Of a DNA stretch of 64,000 nucleotides, positions 36,601-44,324 are shown in pieces. The notes below the pieces were generated by a model. It was given only the letters and a program-made list of their open reading frames with translations, did no database searches and was not told the DNA's origin. Origin of the DNA: Opisthorchis felineus (taxonomy: Eukaryota; Platyhelminthes; Trematoda; Opisthorchiida; Opisthorchiidae); contig SJOL01007384.1 in assembly GCA_004794785.1 (NCBI GenBank), positions 243,898 to 307,897 of the forward strand, written 5' to 3'. Numbering within the stretch: the stretch's first letter is position 1; each line of letters starts with the position of its first letter. The position numbers and the translations under genes were made by a program.

Positions 36601-37222
36601 ACAGCAACACAACAACCGATTCTGACTTTGCTGGAACGAACCCAAGAAGAAAAACATTCTTCGAACCACAGACGTAGCATTCCAGTAGGGTGTCTTTCAA
36701 TGGTCCATCTTTATGAAGCGTTACTTCTTTGGCTCGAGCACGTACAAGGTGGTTGACGATGTGACTGAAAGCAGATTTCACAGAATTTGTCAGACCTACC
36801 TTCCAGAGGTGTTACCTCGGCCGTTGCAGAACCACTTTTTGGTGGTATTGCAGTAGACAACGCAGGCCGGATCATGAATACCACAGTATGCGCATGCGTG
36901 TTCCGGTAGTTGCGAATTGGCCTCATCCTGATCATCATCCTTAGTTGTCAAGTCTAATATTTGCTGGCTTAACGAATTTATGCGATTATTGATATCATTC
37001 TTCCAAGGAGATGAGAAGAAAACAAGAAAAACTCACCTTTTGTGCAAAGCCACCTCGCTCCTGATCGAGCTGGGAAGCTTGTGTTTGTGACTGAGACGGT
37101 AATGTGAAATCTGCACAATCGAAGTCTGGTCCCTGTGTATCACCACCAATTAGGTCATTTTCTTCTGGATCAAAAAACGTTAAGGCCTGTGAGTTAGGGC
37201 CGTAAGCGTCAAACGAGTCCAT
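12381..37222 (-). CDS. UPF1: UPF1/RENT1 RNA helicase, complete 12-exon gene
   Basis: This is the central ATP-dependent 5'-3' RNA/DNA helicase of nonsense-mediated mRNA decay. In the family it binds UPF2 through the Cys/His domain and is phosphorylated at S/T-Q sites by SMG1. Twelve exons joined at GT..AG sites give 3,963 nt, or 1,320 residues; vertebrate UPF1 has roughly 1,120. The extra length is in the C-terminal tail. Domains in order: SQ/TQ N-terminus (1-62), Cys/His zinc domain (about 96-250), 1B and linker (about 260-390), RecA1 with Walker A GPPGTGKT (467-474), DEST (611-614) and GDHCQ (636-640), RecA2 with [13 protein letters not shown] (800-812) and [10 protein letters not shown] (834-843), then an Ala/Gly/Asn/Gln/SQ-rich tail (about 880-1320). 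All key helicase motifs are intact. The start is the first in-frame ATG and aligns with the vertebrate N-terminus. Exons are listed separately. Confidence 0.95.
12763..13298 (-). CDS. UPF1: UPF1 exon 11, low-complexity SQ tail
   Basis: Encodes residues 1043-1221. It begins [14 protein letters not shown], echoing the Pro/Met segment of other UPF1 tails. It is then rich in Gly, Ser, Asn and Pro with several SQ sites ([24 protein letters not shown]) that are candidate SMG1/ATM-type phosphosites. The acceptor is ctctcaccag|GTCTT and the donor TCACAG|GTTCGT. The next intron is 82 nt. Confidence 0.88.
13411..13972 (-). CDS. UPF1: UPF1 exon 10, end of helicase and Ala-rich tail
   Basis: Encodes residues 856-1042. 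It begins [20 protein letters not shown] and [12 protein letters not shown], the conserved post-helicase segment. It then changes to a fast-evolving tail with Ala runs ([23 protein letters not shown]), Asn/Gln stretches and [13 protein letters not shown], which recalls the family's HDQIGMI. The acceptor is gcaccatag|CAACC and the donor TTCCA|GTACGT. The following intron is 112 nt. Confidence 0.9.
14339..14560 (-). mobile_element. RTE LINE 3'-end fragment in UPF1 intron 9
   Basis: Matches the 3' terminal region of the RTE element (same order as 59325-59510): gttcaaca-type start, caaccatgatttatttgagag, agtgctagcctaccacaatcatt, then ggcaatctggatagaaactgacaac. It stops abruptly near 14560. It lies 135 bp from the 3' end of the next copy (14695) and is a separate, strongly 5'-truncated insertion. 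Confidence 0.7.
14695..17110 (-). mobile_element. RTE LINE copy A, 5'-truncated, in UPF1 intron 9
   Basis: Co-linear with 59307-61760. The 3' end is an (ATC)n run (14695-14711), then the C-terminal frame [14 protein letters not shown]. Next come the post-RT region with [21 protein letters not shown] (about 15360-15440) and the RT region with [19 protein letters not shown] (about 15960-15890). Upstream of this are fragments of the EN-RT linker, and homology ends near 17110 inside EN. Many frameshifts and indels make it a dead copy. Positions 15401-15954 are almost identical to copy E (33721-34274), although the flanks are far more diverged. Confidence 0.85.
17111..17571. other. UPF1 intron 9, 5' part, nothing recognised
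   Basis: Unique-looking intron sequence between exon 9 and the truncation point of RTE copy A. Confidence 0.4.
17572..17878 (-). CDS. UPF1: UPF1 exon 9, RecA2 motifs V and VI
   Basis: Encodes residues 753-855. It contains [50 protein letters not shown] and [21 protein letters not shown]. The arginine finger regions are intact. The acceptor is ccctttcag|AATG and the donor TGTAAG|GTGAGT. Confidence 0.96.
17879..18455. other. UPF1 intron 8 (577 nt), nothing recognised
   Basis: No repeat or coding signal was recognised between the exon 8 donor and the exon 9 acceptor. Confidence 0.45.
18456..18691 (-). CDS. UPF1: UPF1 exon 8, start of RecA2
   Basis: Encodes residues 675-752. It begins [20 protein letters not shown] and continues with [27 protein letters not shown] and [16 protein letters not shown]. 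The motif IV-type region is intact. The acceptor is catatgcag|GTCC and the donor ACAAA|GTATGT. Confidence 0.95.
18957..19099. repeat. Inverted-repeat fragment related to 3905-4010
   Basis: The left part (ctgttagtccgttcatcag...acaattagcttgcaaacg) and the right part (ggtttgcaagct...ccaagctcaacgaacagatcaatag) are imperfect inverted repeats. The left part also resembles 3905-4010. This looks like an old foldback or DNA-transposon remnant. Identity is low and the boundaries are uncertain. Confidence 0.35.
19795..19885 (-). mobile_element. RTE LINE 3'-region fragment in intron 7
   Basis: About 90 bp aligning with 59430-59515: gggctggcctaccacaagcat, gcacccacacctgcaa, gtcagatagaaactgaca. It is a small diverged remnant. 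Confidence 0.5.
20271..20452 (-). mobile_element. tRNA-derived SINE, copy 2 (diverged)
   Basis: Reverse-strand copy in UPF1 intron 7, in sense with the gene. The A box region reads gatagctcagtggttaaggtacgaa on the minus strand. The B box is degraded (tttgaatc). Body words such as gcagtcgagata and ccatgctacccgggaa mark the family. It is more diverged than its neighbour at 20618. Confidence 0.75.
20618..20802 (-). mobile_element. tRNA-derived SINE, copy 3, with 9-bp TSD
   Basis: A well-preserved reverse-strand copy in intron 7 with intact A box (tggctcaagtggttagagcgc) and B box (ggttcgaacc). The 9-mer cacctcact lies at both ends (20609-20617 and 20803-20811), which fits a target-site duplication and fixes the element ends. 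Confidence 0.88.
20820..22321. other. UPF1 intron 7, 5' part, largely unassigned
   Basis: Contains a C homopolymer at about 21061-21072 and otherwise no recognisable repeat or coding region. Confidence 0.4.
22322..22608 (-). CDS. UPF1: UPF1 exon 7, RecA1 motifs II and III
   Basis: Encodes residues 579-674. It reads [14 protein letters not shown], then the Walker B-type [12 protein letters not shown], motif [32 protein letters not shown] and LGIRPMRLQ. The acceptor is cttcccatag|GTGAG and the donor CTACAG|GTAATT, in phase 0. Confidence 0.95.
23300..23460. repeat. Diverged repeat pair member 1 (with 24680-24840)
   Basis: Shares with 24680-24840, in the same order, ggtgagac...gctctaca, atacg.att...gaaac, ccaa..atttaacag/caatgaatagcag, gctctttca/gcttttcaatgaa, and ggcgaactc...cgattatc. 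Two copies of an unnamed dispersed repeat about 1.4 kb apart. Confidence 0.45.
24680..24840. repeat. Diverged repeat pair member 2 (with 23300-23460)
   Basis: Second copy of the repeat described at 23300. It overlaps the start of a minus-strand frame with a Cys/His-rich motif, so both may be tails of an old retroelement. Confidence 0.4.
25298..25951 (-). CDS. UPF1: UPF1 exon 6, RecA1 with Walker A
   Basis: Encodes residues 361-578. It contains [11 protein letters not shown], the Q-motif region [17 protein letters not shown] and the Walker A GPPGTGKT (467-474). It continues with motif Ia [14 protein letters not shown] and [14 protein letters not shown], then [16 protein letters not shown]. 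The acceptor is cacttccag|ATTTC and the donor GGAAC|GTAAGT. Confidence 0.96.
25952..26277. other. UPF1 intron 5 (326 nt)
   Basis: A simple intron with donor GTGAGT and acceptor ttccag, with no recognised insertion. The long frame continuing exon 6 upstream of 25951 is intronic read-through. Confidence 0.7.
26278..26382 (-). CDS. UPF1: UPF1 exon 5, small 105-nt exon
   Basis: Encodes residues 326-360. It reads [15 protein letters not shown]...[10 protein letters not shown] and fills exactly the gap between exons 4 and 6 in the family alignment (GDEI...GIGHVIKVPD). The acceptor is ttatctacag|GTCC and the donor GACA|GTGAGT. It is isolated by 9.75 kb upstream and 326 nt downstream, so it is easy to miss by ORF length alone. 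Confidence 0.92.
26383..29690. other. UPF1 intron 4, 3' part, unassigned
   Basis: The acceptor-side 3.3 kb of the 9.75-kb intron. Only short frames without family resemblance were seen on either strand. Confidence 0.4.
29692..30760 (-). mobile_element. RTE LINE copy B, old and diverged, in intron 4
   Basis: Three minus-strand fragments are in correct order. 30746-30507 resembles the RT entry region ([18 protein letters not shown] against the family's [18 protein letters not shown]). 30409-30197 carries the RT motif [16 protein letters not shown]. 30087-29692 carries the post-RT segment with [23 protein letters not shown]. It is more diverged than copies A, E and F and heavily frameshifted. 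Confidence 0.75.
31305..32060 (-). mobile_element. RTE LINE copy C, 3' part, in intron 4
   Basis: The 3' end shows a short catcatcag run (31305-31313) and the tail words cagtgttgacactaatgcttcactgcc. Further up come the C-terminal and post-RT frames: [10 protein letters not shown] near 31570, and a diverged [21 protein letters not shown] near 31850-31790 against the family's [18 protein letters not shown]. Near 32025-32055 is ctaatacagctgccgagatatgtaaa, equivalent to the TYLGSC region. It is degenerate and 5'-truncated or internally deleted. It may be the 3' part of the element that supplies 32265-32947. Confidence 0.65.
32265..32947 (-). pseudogene. RTE endonuclease-domain fragment D
   Basis: A 219-residue minus-strand frame (33006-32347) whose body matches residues about 195-385 of the RTE protein at 62766. 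It includes [58 protein letters not shown] and [18 protein letters not shown]. The endonuclease GDxN (GDMN) is kept. Later catalytic positions are changed (the family QIDHI is QVNHV here, and SDHALV is SNRALV), so it is probably inactive. The frame begins in the (GAT)n tail of the adjacent RTE copy E, giving an artificial run of seven Asp. Confidence 0.8.
32948..35304 (-). mobile_element. RTE LINE copy E, main part, in intron 4
   Basis: Co-linear with 59307-61915. It has an (ATC)n 3' tail (32948-32969), the caaccatgatttatttgaaagcc tail motif, post-RT ([21 protein letters not shown]) and RT ([19 protein letters not shown], 34281-34225). The RT entry is [27 protein letters not shown] (34680 downward), followed by the EN-RT linker ([22 protein letters not shown]). 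Homology in this orientation stops near 35304 inside EN. It is broken by several frameshifts. The next EN segment is inverted (35305-35438). Positions 33721-34274 are almost identical to copy A. Confidence 0.85.
35305..35438 (+). mobile_element. Inverted 5' segment of RTE copy E
   Basis: A plus-strand stretch matching the RTE endonuclease around [19 protein letters not shown]: here VVVAGDMDV, a stop, [19 protein letters not shown]. It is in the opposite orientation to the adjoining copy E and supplies the next more-5' part of the same domain. The join has the topology expected from twin-primed reverse transcription: the 5'-most base of the inverted segment meets the 5' edge of the main segment. 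Confidence 0.75.
35441..35620 (+). mobile_element. tRNA-derived SINE, copy 4
   Basis: Antisense to UPF1 in intron 4. It has a diverged A box (tagctcagtggtcaagggcg) and a good B box (ggttcgaacc). The body words gcttgggcaacctgg, agccctcgtgcttccttcgggtggcatggcagctagg are intact. It starts immediately beyond the inverted RTE segment. Confidence 0.82.
35621..36137. other. UPF1 intron 4, 5' end, unassigned
   Basis: Between the SINE and the exon 4 donor. No recognisable element. Confidence 0.4.
36138..36310 (-). CDS. UPF1: UPF1 exon 4, domain 1B region
   Basis: Encodes residues 268-325 plus one base. It begins (R)[19 protein letters not shown] and continues through [19 protein letters not shown]. 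The acceptor is cattaag|GTATAAGAG. The later tttgcag was rejected as acceptor because it breaks the frame and removes the conserved RY...QYQ segment. The donor is GAAG|GTGAGT, opening the 9,755-nt intron 4. Confidence 0.92.
36348..36764 (-). CDS. UPF1: UPF1 exon 3, rest of Cys/His domain
   Basis: Encodes residues 129-267 plus two bases. It starts [10 protein letters not shown] after acceptor gctttcag|TCAC. It contains [26 protein letters not shown] and [11 protein letters not shown], all strongly conserved in the family. It ends CTGAG|GTAACG in phase 2. The next intron is 37 nt (36347-36311). Confidence 0.94.
36800..36999 (-). CDS. UPF1: UPF1 exon 2, first half of Cys/His domain
   Basis: Encodes residues 63-128 plus two bases of codon 129. 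An Asp-rich linker is followed by [17 protein letters not shown] and [13 protein letters not shown], the first zinc-binding half of the UPF2-binding domain. The acceptor is ...cttggaag|AAT and the donor GGAAG|GTAGGT. It is bounded by introns of 37 nt and 35 nt (36799-36765). Confidence 0.93.
37037..37222 (-). CDS. UPF1: UPF1 exon 1, start codon
   Basis: Encodes residues 1-62. It begins [17 protein letters not shown], matching the conserved family N-terminus, and carries the conserved DTQG (SMG1-type TQ site) and a PSQSQTQ cluster. The upstream in-frame extension has no ATG, so 37222 decides the start. It ends in phase 0 at AAAAG|GTGAGT. Reading on meets TGA after 14 codons, so the 37-nt intron that follows (37036-37000) is required. 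Confidence 0.92.
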
Positions 37223-37410
37223 CAAACTCGGTAGGCCGAGCCTTTCATCCGTGGCGGCAGTTGAGGATGGCAGCACATTCAAACGAACCACTCAGTTCAG
37301 GGACCTTGGAATCCTGAGTGGAACAAATTATTGTCCACTGTCTTGCACAGCTCGGGTGTCACAGTATCTAATTAGCCCTTATGAACTTCATGCGCAGTGT
37401 CGTGTAGTGT
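37223..37410 (-). promoter_or_regulatory. UPF1 5' flank / probable 5' UTR and promoter region
   Basis: The region immediately upstream of the UPF1 ATG. No TATA box is evident. A perfect 8-bp inverted repeat (CCACTCAG at 37288-37295 and CTGAGTGG at 37314-37321, 18-nt loop) is the only clear structure. Assignment as promoter or 5' UTR is by position only. Confidence 0.3.
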
Positions 37411-37510
37411 AGGTTGGTACACAGGGTCGAGGCGTTTGCTCAACATTCCTGGATCATGTTTGTTGTATCTTCAGCGGCTGCTGTTTGCCTAAAAGGTGGG
37501 CGAGAAAAGA
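37411..37510 (+). repeat. Diverged copy of the 115-bp LINE 3' unit
   Basis: Resembles the minus copy at 56579-56694 in the same plus orientation: tacacagggtcgaggcgtttgctcaa, cagcggctgctgttt, cctaaaagg, and a downstream gctgttcaa. It sits less than 200 bp upstream of the UPF1 ATG. It is probably a remnant of a minus-strand CR1-like LINE 3' end. Confidence 0.55.
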
Positions 37511-37969
37511 TGCTGTTCAAGCAGTTGGAAAGCGAGCTTACCAGAGTGCTACCCCAGGTGCATCATATGCAACTCTCTGAGAAAAGTTATTCAGCTTACC
37601 CACCAACCAAAACTATAAAAATTGTCTTATATACCCTAGCCACGAGACTTCAGGTTATCATCAGAAATTGCTCGTGGACCTATTAGGGCACCGGGAAGGT
37701 CGATGGCACAGATCAGAAACAGCAGTGGCCTTATGACGAAGCCTCAAGAAGTTTCAATGTAGACTGTCGCAGAATGAGGTCGTGCTGACCAAGATTTCAC
37801 TGGGAAAAAATTGTCCGTGAATCTCATAGATATTGATTTCGTGGGCGACGTGGTGTGTTGAGACCGGTCGAATGTTTCTAAAAATTTAACCAATGTGAAT
37901 GATGTGAGATTCCCATATTTGGCCTATGTTTGACTATTCACAGCCACGATTCGTCAAATGCAAAACAGT

Positions 37970-38200
37970 TCAGGAGGGATCTCCATTTAGCCAGGGATTC
38001 AAGGCGTTAGTGATGGGATAAGCTGGAATGGTGCGCTTGAGAGGGCGTTCCATCATCTCGGATGGTACGTTGGAAAGGTTAATGGTCCCGCACCTACGGA
38101 GCGATAAGCGGTCATCAGCCCTGTGTATTGATGTGACAGCCACTTCCTTCCAAGCAGCGGGAAGGTCGTCTTTCAAGGAAAGGTCAATTCACTTGTTTCA
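37970..38200 (-). pseudogene. CR1/Jockey-like LINE reverse transcriptase remnant
   Basis: The minus frame reads LPAAWKEVAVTSIHRADDR, then INLSNVPSEMMERPLKRTI. This fits the entry motifs of CR1/Jockey-type LINE RTs (P..WK.A.V.PIHKG.DR...ISL.SV.SK.MER). It is a short, degenerate fragment with no catalytic box visible. Confidence 0.6.
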
Positions 38201-41200
38201 TCGGCGGTGCCCAACGCGCTTTAGTCGTACAGATCGGCTGGTGATCTCTGAGTTACAGCTGTTCTGAATCTTATGAAACGCCAACTCGTCCTATTAGCCT
38301 TTAGCAGCTCCTTTTCAGGGATAGTTTTCCCATTGTCTCCGAAAAACGCAGAATCCTCCGGGGCAGATTTGTTTGTTTGACCGACCGTAAGTTCCTCGGG
38401 GTGAACACGTGAATTTGCTGGACAAAGGTGGCGTTAGTCTCCTGCGCTGAATTTGGTCTTGTTTCAAGCTGGGGGAAAACGACGCCCAGTTATGTCAAAT
38501 CTGTGCGGCATAGGTTTCGAATGAGCGTTCGAAGTTATGTTTATAGCTGAATTGTAGATAAAGTCATAAATCAGCACGCCAGTGTCACTGTCCAGGGAAG
38601 CCTTAACACCAAGCGATCGACGATATTTCCTTCATTGGTAGCAACTATGTCCAGAGATAAACGGAAATGGACTGCTAAATATCCAGCCGGTGAGCTGAAC
38701 TTCTGAGCATTACGATGTATCGCATCATTTGGGTTATCGCCGAGGCGTAATGTCCACTAGACCCGACAACGTTGAAGTTCACACAGTATACCCCGGCAGC
38801 TTCGAAGTCACCTACTTATAAAAGCTTTGTGAGGTAATAGCTGGACGGTAGTGCCTTAAGGGTTTCGTGAGATATAAGCCACATCCTGATGGGAGTGAGG
38901 AACGACGGTACCCGATGTCAGGTTGGGGGGGCGGTACCGCCTAACACGATCTGGATATGCCATGCTATAAAAGGTGGAACGTACTGTTATATCGAACTAC
39001 TGTTCCCCGCTCCAGAGTTTTGATGCAAGAAAAAGGCTTGCCAAAAAGAAGCAACAGCTTTATCGCTAACAAGTGAGTACAACAGTTACAAGGGCCCTGG
39101 CGCTATTCTAAATAGAGGTTTTCATCGATCCCGGCTTTTTCTAAATTGACTGACTGATTGACTGGTCTGGATGCTTGCTGGCCTTCCTACTGATGTTTCG
39201 GTGGAGTTTAGAGGTCCCTGTAGGTTTCGAACATTCCGGGGTTACTTTTAGGACTGGGTTCCACCGTCTTGGGGCTCACCAAGTAGTCCCCCGGATTTCC
39301 GTCAGCCTTATGTTTAACTGAAATCGCTAATTGCCGTTTTCTTCGATTTTGCAGGAGCTTTCCACTCTGTTGACGGAATACTTCAGGCCTGTGAGGATGT
39401 ACACCAGCCGATTCCAACTTTCCATCCCGTTAGCCTGGTATAATCCACTAGGCCAACTTGTACGCTTTCCTCCAATGATTTTAACCAGAACAAGTAGTGG
39501 GAGTGTAAAATCTCCAGCAGCTTTAAATGACATCGCCTCGGTGGTCCAGACCGTGCATAACTAAGGATTCGCCCAGGCGTGAGCTCTCTAACTAGCGGTT
39601 GTCAGGGAGCCCGAAAGTATGGGCTGGAGGCAGAGTCCTATCAAGGCTATTCCACTCTGAATTATTGGTACCAAACGGCATTGGAGCAAGAAAGCCGTAT
39701 CTTGCAGAACCGGTAAAATCAACAATATGTTCCAGTAAGTTCGAAGGCGGGATGCAACCGCAATCGTCTGATGGGTCACCGATGGCGATTAAGGCATAAA
39801 CAAAAATCCATCATCCCATCTGATTTCCCCATTGCACGTTTGTTATGGATCGGCAACATACGCTCTAAGATGCATTTCCCTGCTCACAGGCGATATTTTG
39901 CGCCTTTGGAGAAACTACGAATCCTTTGCGGGAAGTAATGTTCCTTGAACTCCTGAGAAAGTCCATGAAAAGCACGTTAGAAGTGCTATGTTCAGGCCTG
40001 TTTATCTGACAAACAACAGCTCGAATTCCAGGTATATGCGGAAGAAACATGAATCTTACCAGTTAACATCAACAGATCTACGGTGGAAGTTGAATTATGT
40101 AAATCATATGTACTCAAAGCCACAGGCAGTTGCTAACCGTTATTCAGATAACGTGGGTTTGAGCTGAAGATTACGGTTTAGGTTGTCAACAAACAAAGAG
40201 CGACGCCGCAGAATTCCTCTGTGATCCTTAAAGGCTTTTTATCCGTTCTATTCTTCTACGCAAATCGAGCACCCCTGGTAACTGCAGAACCCAGCTTGGG
40301 AGTTAGGTAGTGGACTATAATGAAGCTCTTCCATGTATATTAAATTATCTATGCAATTTCGTTTTTGAGCTCCGAGCACATTGCTGAAACATTGTAACAC
40401 TGCGCGCCGACACACGCCCGGACTTTCATCATTCCCCTAACTGTGGACAATATTTGACTGGAAACTTGAACACTGAGCATTCTTCTCCGATGTGTCGATG
40501 GTACTGAAATGGATCGCTCTACATGTCGTAACTTGTGCGAAGCGAGCCTCTCAACAAATGTACAGCAAGAATACTTCTGGAAACATGTGAACCAGAAAAA
40601 CGCTCCATGGTGTCGTAGATAACAACTCTGTAACACATATGCGCTGATAAAACCCGTAAGATCTGGGCGGCTATGGATCTCACAGGACGATTGCGGCTAT
40701 CAGATTATACGCAGTTCGTAACCAGTAGACAATTGGAGCAGAGAGACGTGGGCGGCAGATGATGTATTGAGGACTGACAAGAACTGATTCTATAGACAAA
40801 CAGTTAGTAAGCATCGCGAATTAAGCAAACGTACAATCAATAATGGCGCAGTCAACAGGAGAAGAAAATGGTCAAATAAGCGGCAGGGATTTCTAGAAGA
40901 AACAGCGAGTAAGCACCAAATTATGTACAAACGTACAGATACGGGCAGTCTGTCAGTGTGAGTTGGCCGTGTAGAGAGATAAAGGCCCACAAACAATACG
41001 TTCGGGATGTAAGTGGCTGTCTTTCGGTAATGGCGCGATGCGGCAGCTCGTGTCACGTGACAAATCAGATTGCGCGGTTAGGTCTGTTTAAAGCAAATCT
41101 CAACAAAGGTTATCTAGCAGGCGCGGTACACAGGTGATACAAAAATAGGGTCATTCGAGTGTCCAGTTAGTGTAGTGGAGAAGAAGTTCGCCCATCATCC

Positions 41201-44200
41201 GAGAAGATCTGGATACGATTACCCGGTCGGCCTGCTTTTCCCTCAGAGTGGACGCCCGAAAATAGGTAGAAGTGAGACAAACTCGCAAGCAATGACGGAC
41301 GGGCAACAAAATATTGACGTCGTTTGCTGAAAAGTATGCAGACCTTAAGTAGGAGCGAAACAGCGGGAAAACGAGCAGCAAGGAGACAAAATGGCGTTAT
41401 AATAAACGGACGTAAGTCACGTTACTCATATGTACTCAGAACACAAAAGAAAATCACCGACGCTCACCTTTGATTCACTGGGGGAATCGACAAAACCATC
41501 CGTGATGAGATTCACTTAGCGCGATAGAATACATTTTACAGTATTTAGGCATGAAATGTTGCTCACAACGCGCCATGCCCTCGCTGTTTTACTTACCCGT
41601 TGCAACGTACGCATTTCTAGAAGGATCAGAACATAAGTCGCGTGTACAAAAATGTGGTGAAGCTTTGGGATAAACCATGGAAAATAAATAAATTCTGAAG
41701 GCAACCTCTTTAAACCCAAGCCAACTCTCACGGCACTGGATAACCAACACCGGCATACATATGGCCTGCTCATTGTCGTAAAGCAGCAACCTTTAAGATG
41801 ACGTTGGCATCTGCAAACAAAATGTTCATGCGCCAGAAGCAGACGGGGTCTCATAGACATAATTTTCATACCAGACTGTGGAAAAGCTTTAGCAGAATTG
41901 GCATCATTATCTAAACCAAACGGCTTCTAATAGGTTTACGACGGCACCGCAAGCAAAGGCGAGGACGTGTGTATGTTGCTGCTTGAAGTTACTAAAATGC
42001 GCTCTTGACCCTGGAGCAAGTTAAAAACTTGGCACTGGCTGTGACTTAGGAATCTCATTGATTTTATCGTGTGGCTGTGATAAGATTTTTGTGACGCCAA
42101 CGTGCCTGCAATCGAACCGACACCACGTGTTTTGTGTAGTGATTGACTCAGCTTTCACAGTTGCACTTACCATAATATTATACAAACTGCTTGTGATCCA
42201 TATAAAAATGTACCGCGCCTTTTCTCAACGATATTCTAAGGGTCAAAACAGTTTTAAGGGTTTTTTACAGAGCAGTAGAAGCTGCCGCCTTGAGGGTAAT
42301 GTGCGCCTGGAAGGATGTGGGATCCGATTGGGCAAATCAAGGCGTCTTGTTGGTTTGTAAATGGGATTTAAAGATACTATACTAATGACGCGGATGTTAT
42401 AGGTAGTAGCTGCGAATGAACCGATGATTTATTCCGCCCCTTTTTAAACGTTTCTTTGGTACTGAATATTTATGATTTTCGTTCAGTTCTTTTTACTTTC
42501 ACTTTGTTTACTTTTTCTCGTTCTCGGCGTTTTCTCTTCCGTTCTTTCTTCAATATCTTATTTTTTGTGCTTTGGAGGAAAAATGCGAAAAGGGAATATG
42601 AAACAAATATTCAGGATAGCTGGCGGATTAGACCGGTACCATGACGCAAAGCGGCCAACTGACAAATTTCTAGTGATCGTGTGCCACCTCATATTTTCCC
42701 ATTTGCTCCCATGGTTCCGTTATGGAAAACCTACCCAACGCCTGATTCAATCTCATGTGTCTCCCAGTGTCTCAAGAAATAGCTTGTGGGTAGCTGAAAA
42801 ACTCTGGGTGATTACAAGCGCGAAGATCAAAGGACAAAGATTACACGCGGTATTTACCTGACTGCAGGCGAAATTCTTCAGAACAATCAAATCGGAGGGT
42901 AACTGTTGTGAGAAGTTAAAGTTCAGTTGCCCGTTCTCCCGTACGCGCTTAAATTGGCCACCAGTTCGGAAAAACTGATGGCTGAAAATTCATACAGGTA
43001 TGGTGCTTTCTGCAATAGGCTGGTTACAAAAGGTTTGCTGTATGCTCTGCAGCTTAATATTCCGATTCGAGCCTTGAAGATAAAGGCCCAGATGATTGGT
43101 AAGTTATTCGACATCGGGGCACTGTATCCCTTTGAACACCACGGAGAAGCCGCGTCCGGCAGACTTGTGCTTCATTACCAGAAGCGTTATTATTGGCACA
43201 GCCCATGCGCCAACGGCGAGCGAAACTCTTAGCGGGGGAGTTGGCGCTCGAGGAATCAGCTAGCACGTGACCACGTGGTGTGTATTCCGTGACTACGGAA
43301 TGAGTAACATCATCTTTGTCTAATTGTGAGTTTCTCGTGCTGCTGGTCGGCTTCTTGTGGCTGATCGCTCACAAGAGTATTAACTACTACCCTGGAGTCG
43401 TGGGTTCAAAGCCCTCAGGTTCCTGTTTTGGCCAAGTGCTGCGCGTGGTTTTAAGTTGTTTTGGCTCCGATCGTTGCTCACTAGCATGCAGCAGCAAACA
43501 AGGTAGACAGTTTGCTTGGTCGGCAGTGTTCTTGGACCCGGAATATTCGAATTCAGTTTGGGTGGATCAGTCCAATAAAAAACTGAGGGAATTCCTTCAG
43601 CAAAATATCGCTAGTTTCTGAATGCCACTTTGGTTATTTTACTTAACTAAGCAGAATGCCTTTAAACATAGGCTGGAGAGGTGGGATGTCGCACAATGCT
43701 CACTTTGGCATTTCATTTCAACACGCTCAGAAGGTGTTCACTTAAGCAAAATACTGAAAGCTCTTAAAATTGAATCGCTCCCAATTGCATCTGGTCATAT
43801 CCATACAGACGGGTTGAAGTAAAACAATAGAGCCTCACCGGTTGTCACCTCACGTTCACGCATTGTAAAATCATCGCCATCTTTGATCCTGCTGGTTCCT
43901 TTCACCGTACTATGGTCGCTTGCGCGTGGGATGTCGTATTTTTGTTTTACTCAATTTAAATGGGTGACCTTAATTCGGTTGTCTCGCCCGCGTGCAGATG
44001 TAAGTGCCTCAACTGATCAGAGGTCCCGCTACTGCTCTCGGGCCCAGCAAATACACTGCCGATGGCCATCGGGTTTAGGGAAGCTGGGGTAAAATCTAAC
44101 TGTCGGTGGTACGTCCTGTTTAGCAAAGAAGCACAACGGCGGGGTATAAGTAAATTCAACTTTTTTTGAGAACAGAGATGCCTTGAACTAATCCGTCCCA

Positions 44201-44324
44201 GCGGCTGAATAAACCTGCGTTCATTTCTTTGACAGGCGCGGTAAAAATATCACGCGGCTGCGCAGAGTCTGTAAAAACAGAGGAACACTCAACGTTTATT
44301 GAGTGGATATACATACTGTTGGCT
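38201..44324. other. Intergenic, no recognisable gene
   Basis: Only short frames with no family resemblance. A tRNA-like B box (gggttcaaagccc) occurs near 43402, but no convincing A box or family body accompanies it. Parts are probably eroded transposons. Confidence 0.4.

Noticed and set aside
36711..36938. 75-codon minus frame over the Cys/His region
   Set aside because: It is out of frame with the conserved [17 protein letters not shown] sequence, so it is a shadow of UPF1 exon 2.
37223..37291. Longer UPF1 N-terminus reading from 37291
   Set aside because: The extension begins with GTG, has no ATG and has no similarity to the family; the conserved N-terminus begins at 37222.
42456..42861. 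129-codon hydrophobic frame
   Set aside because: It comes from a T-rich stretch; no family, no clear splice or start context.
43371..43425. Another tRNA/SINE head with gggttcaaagccc
   Set aside because: Only the B-box-like word fits; the A box is poor and no repeated body was found elsewhere in the window.
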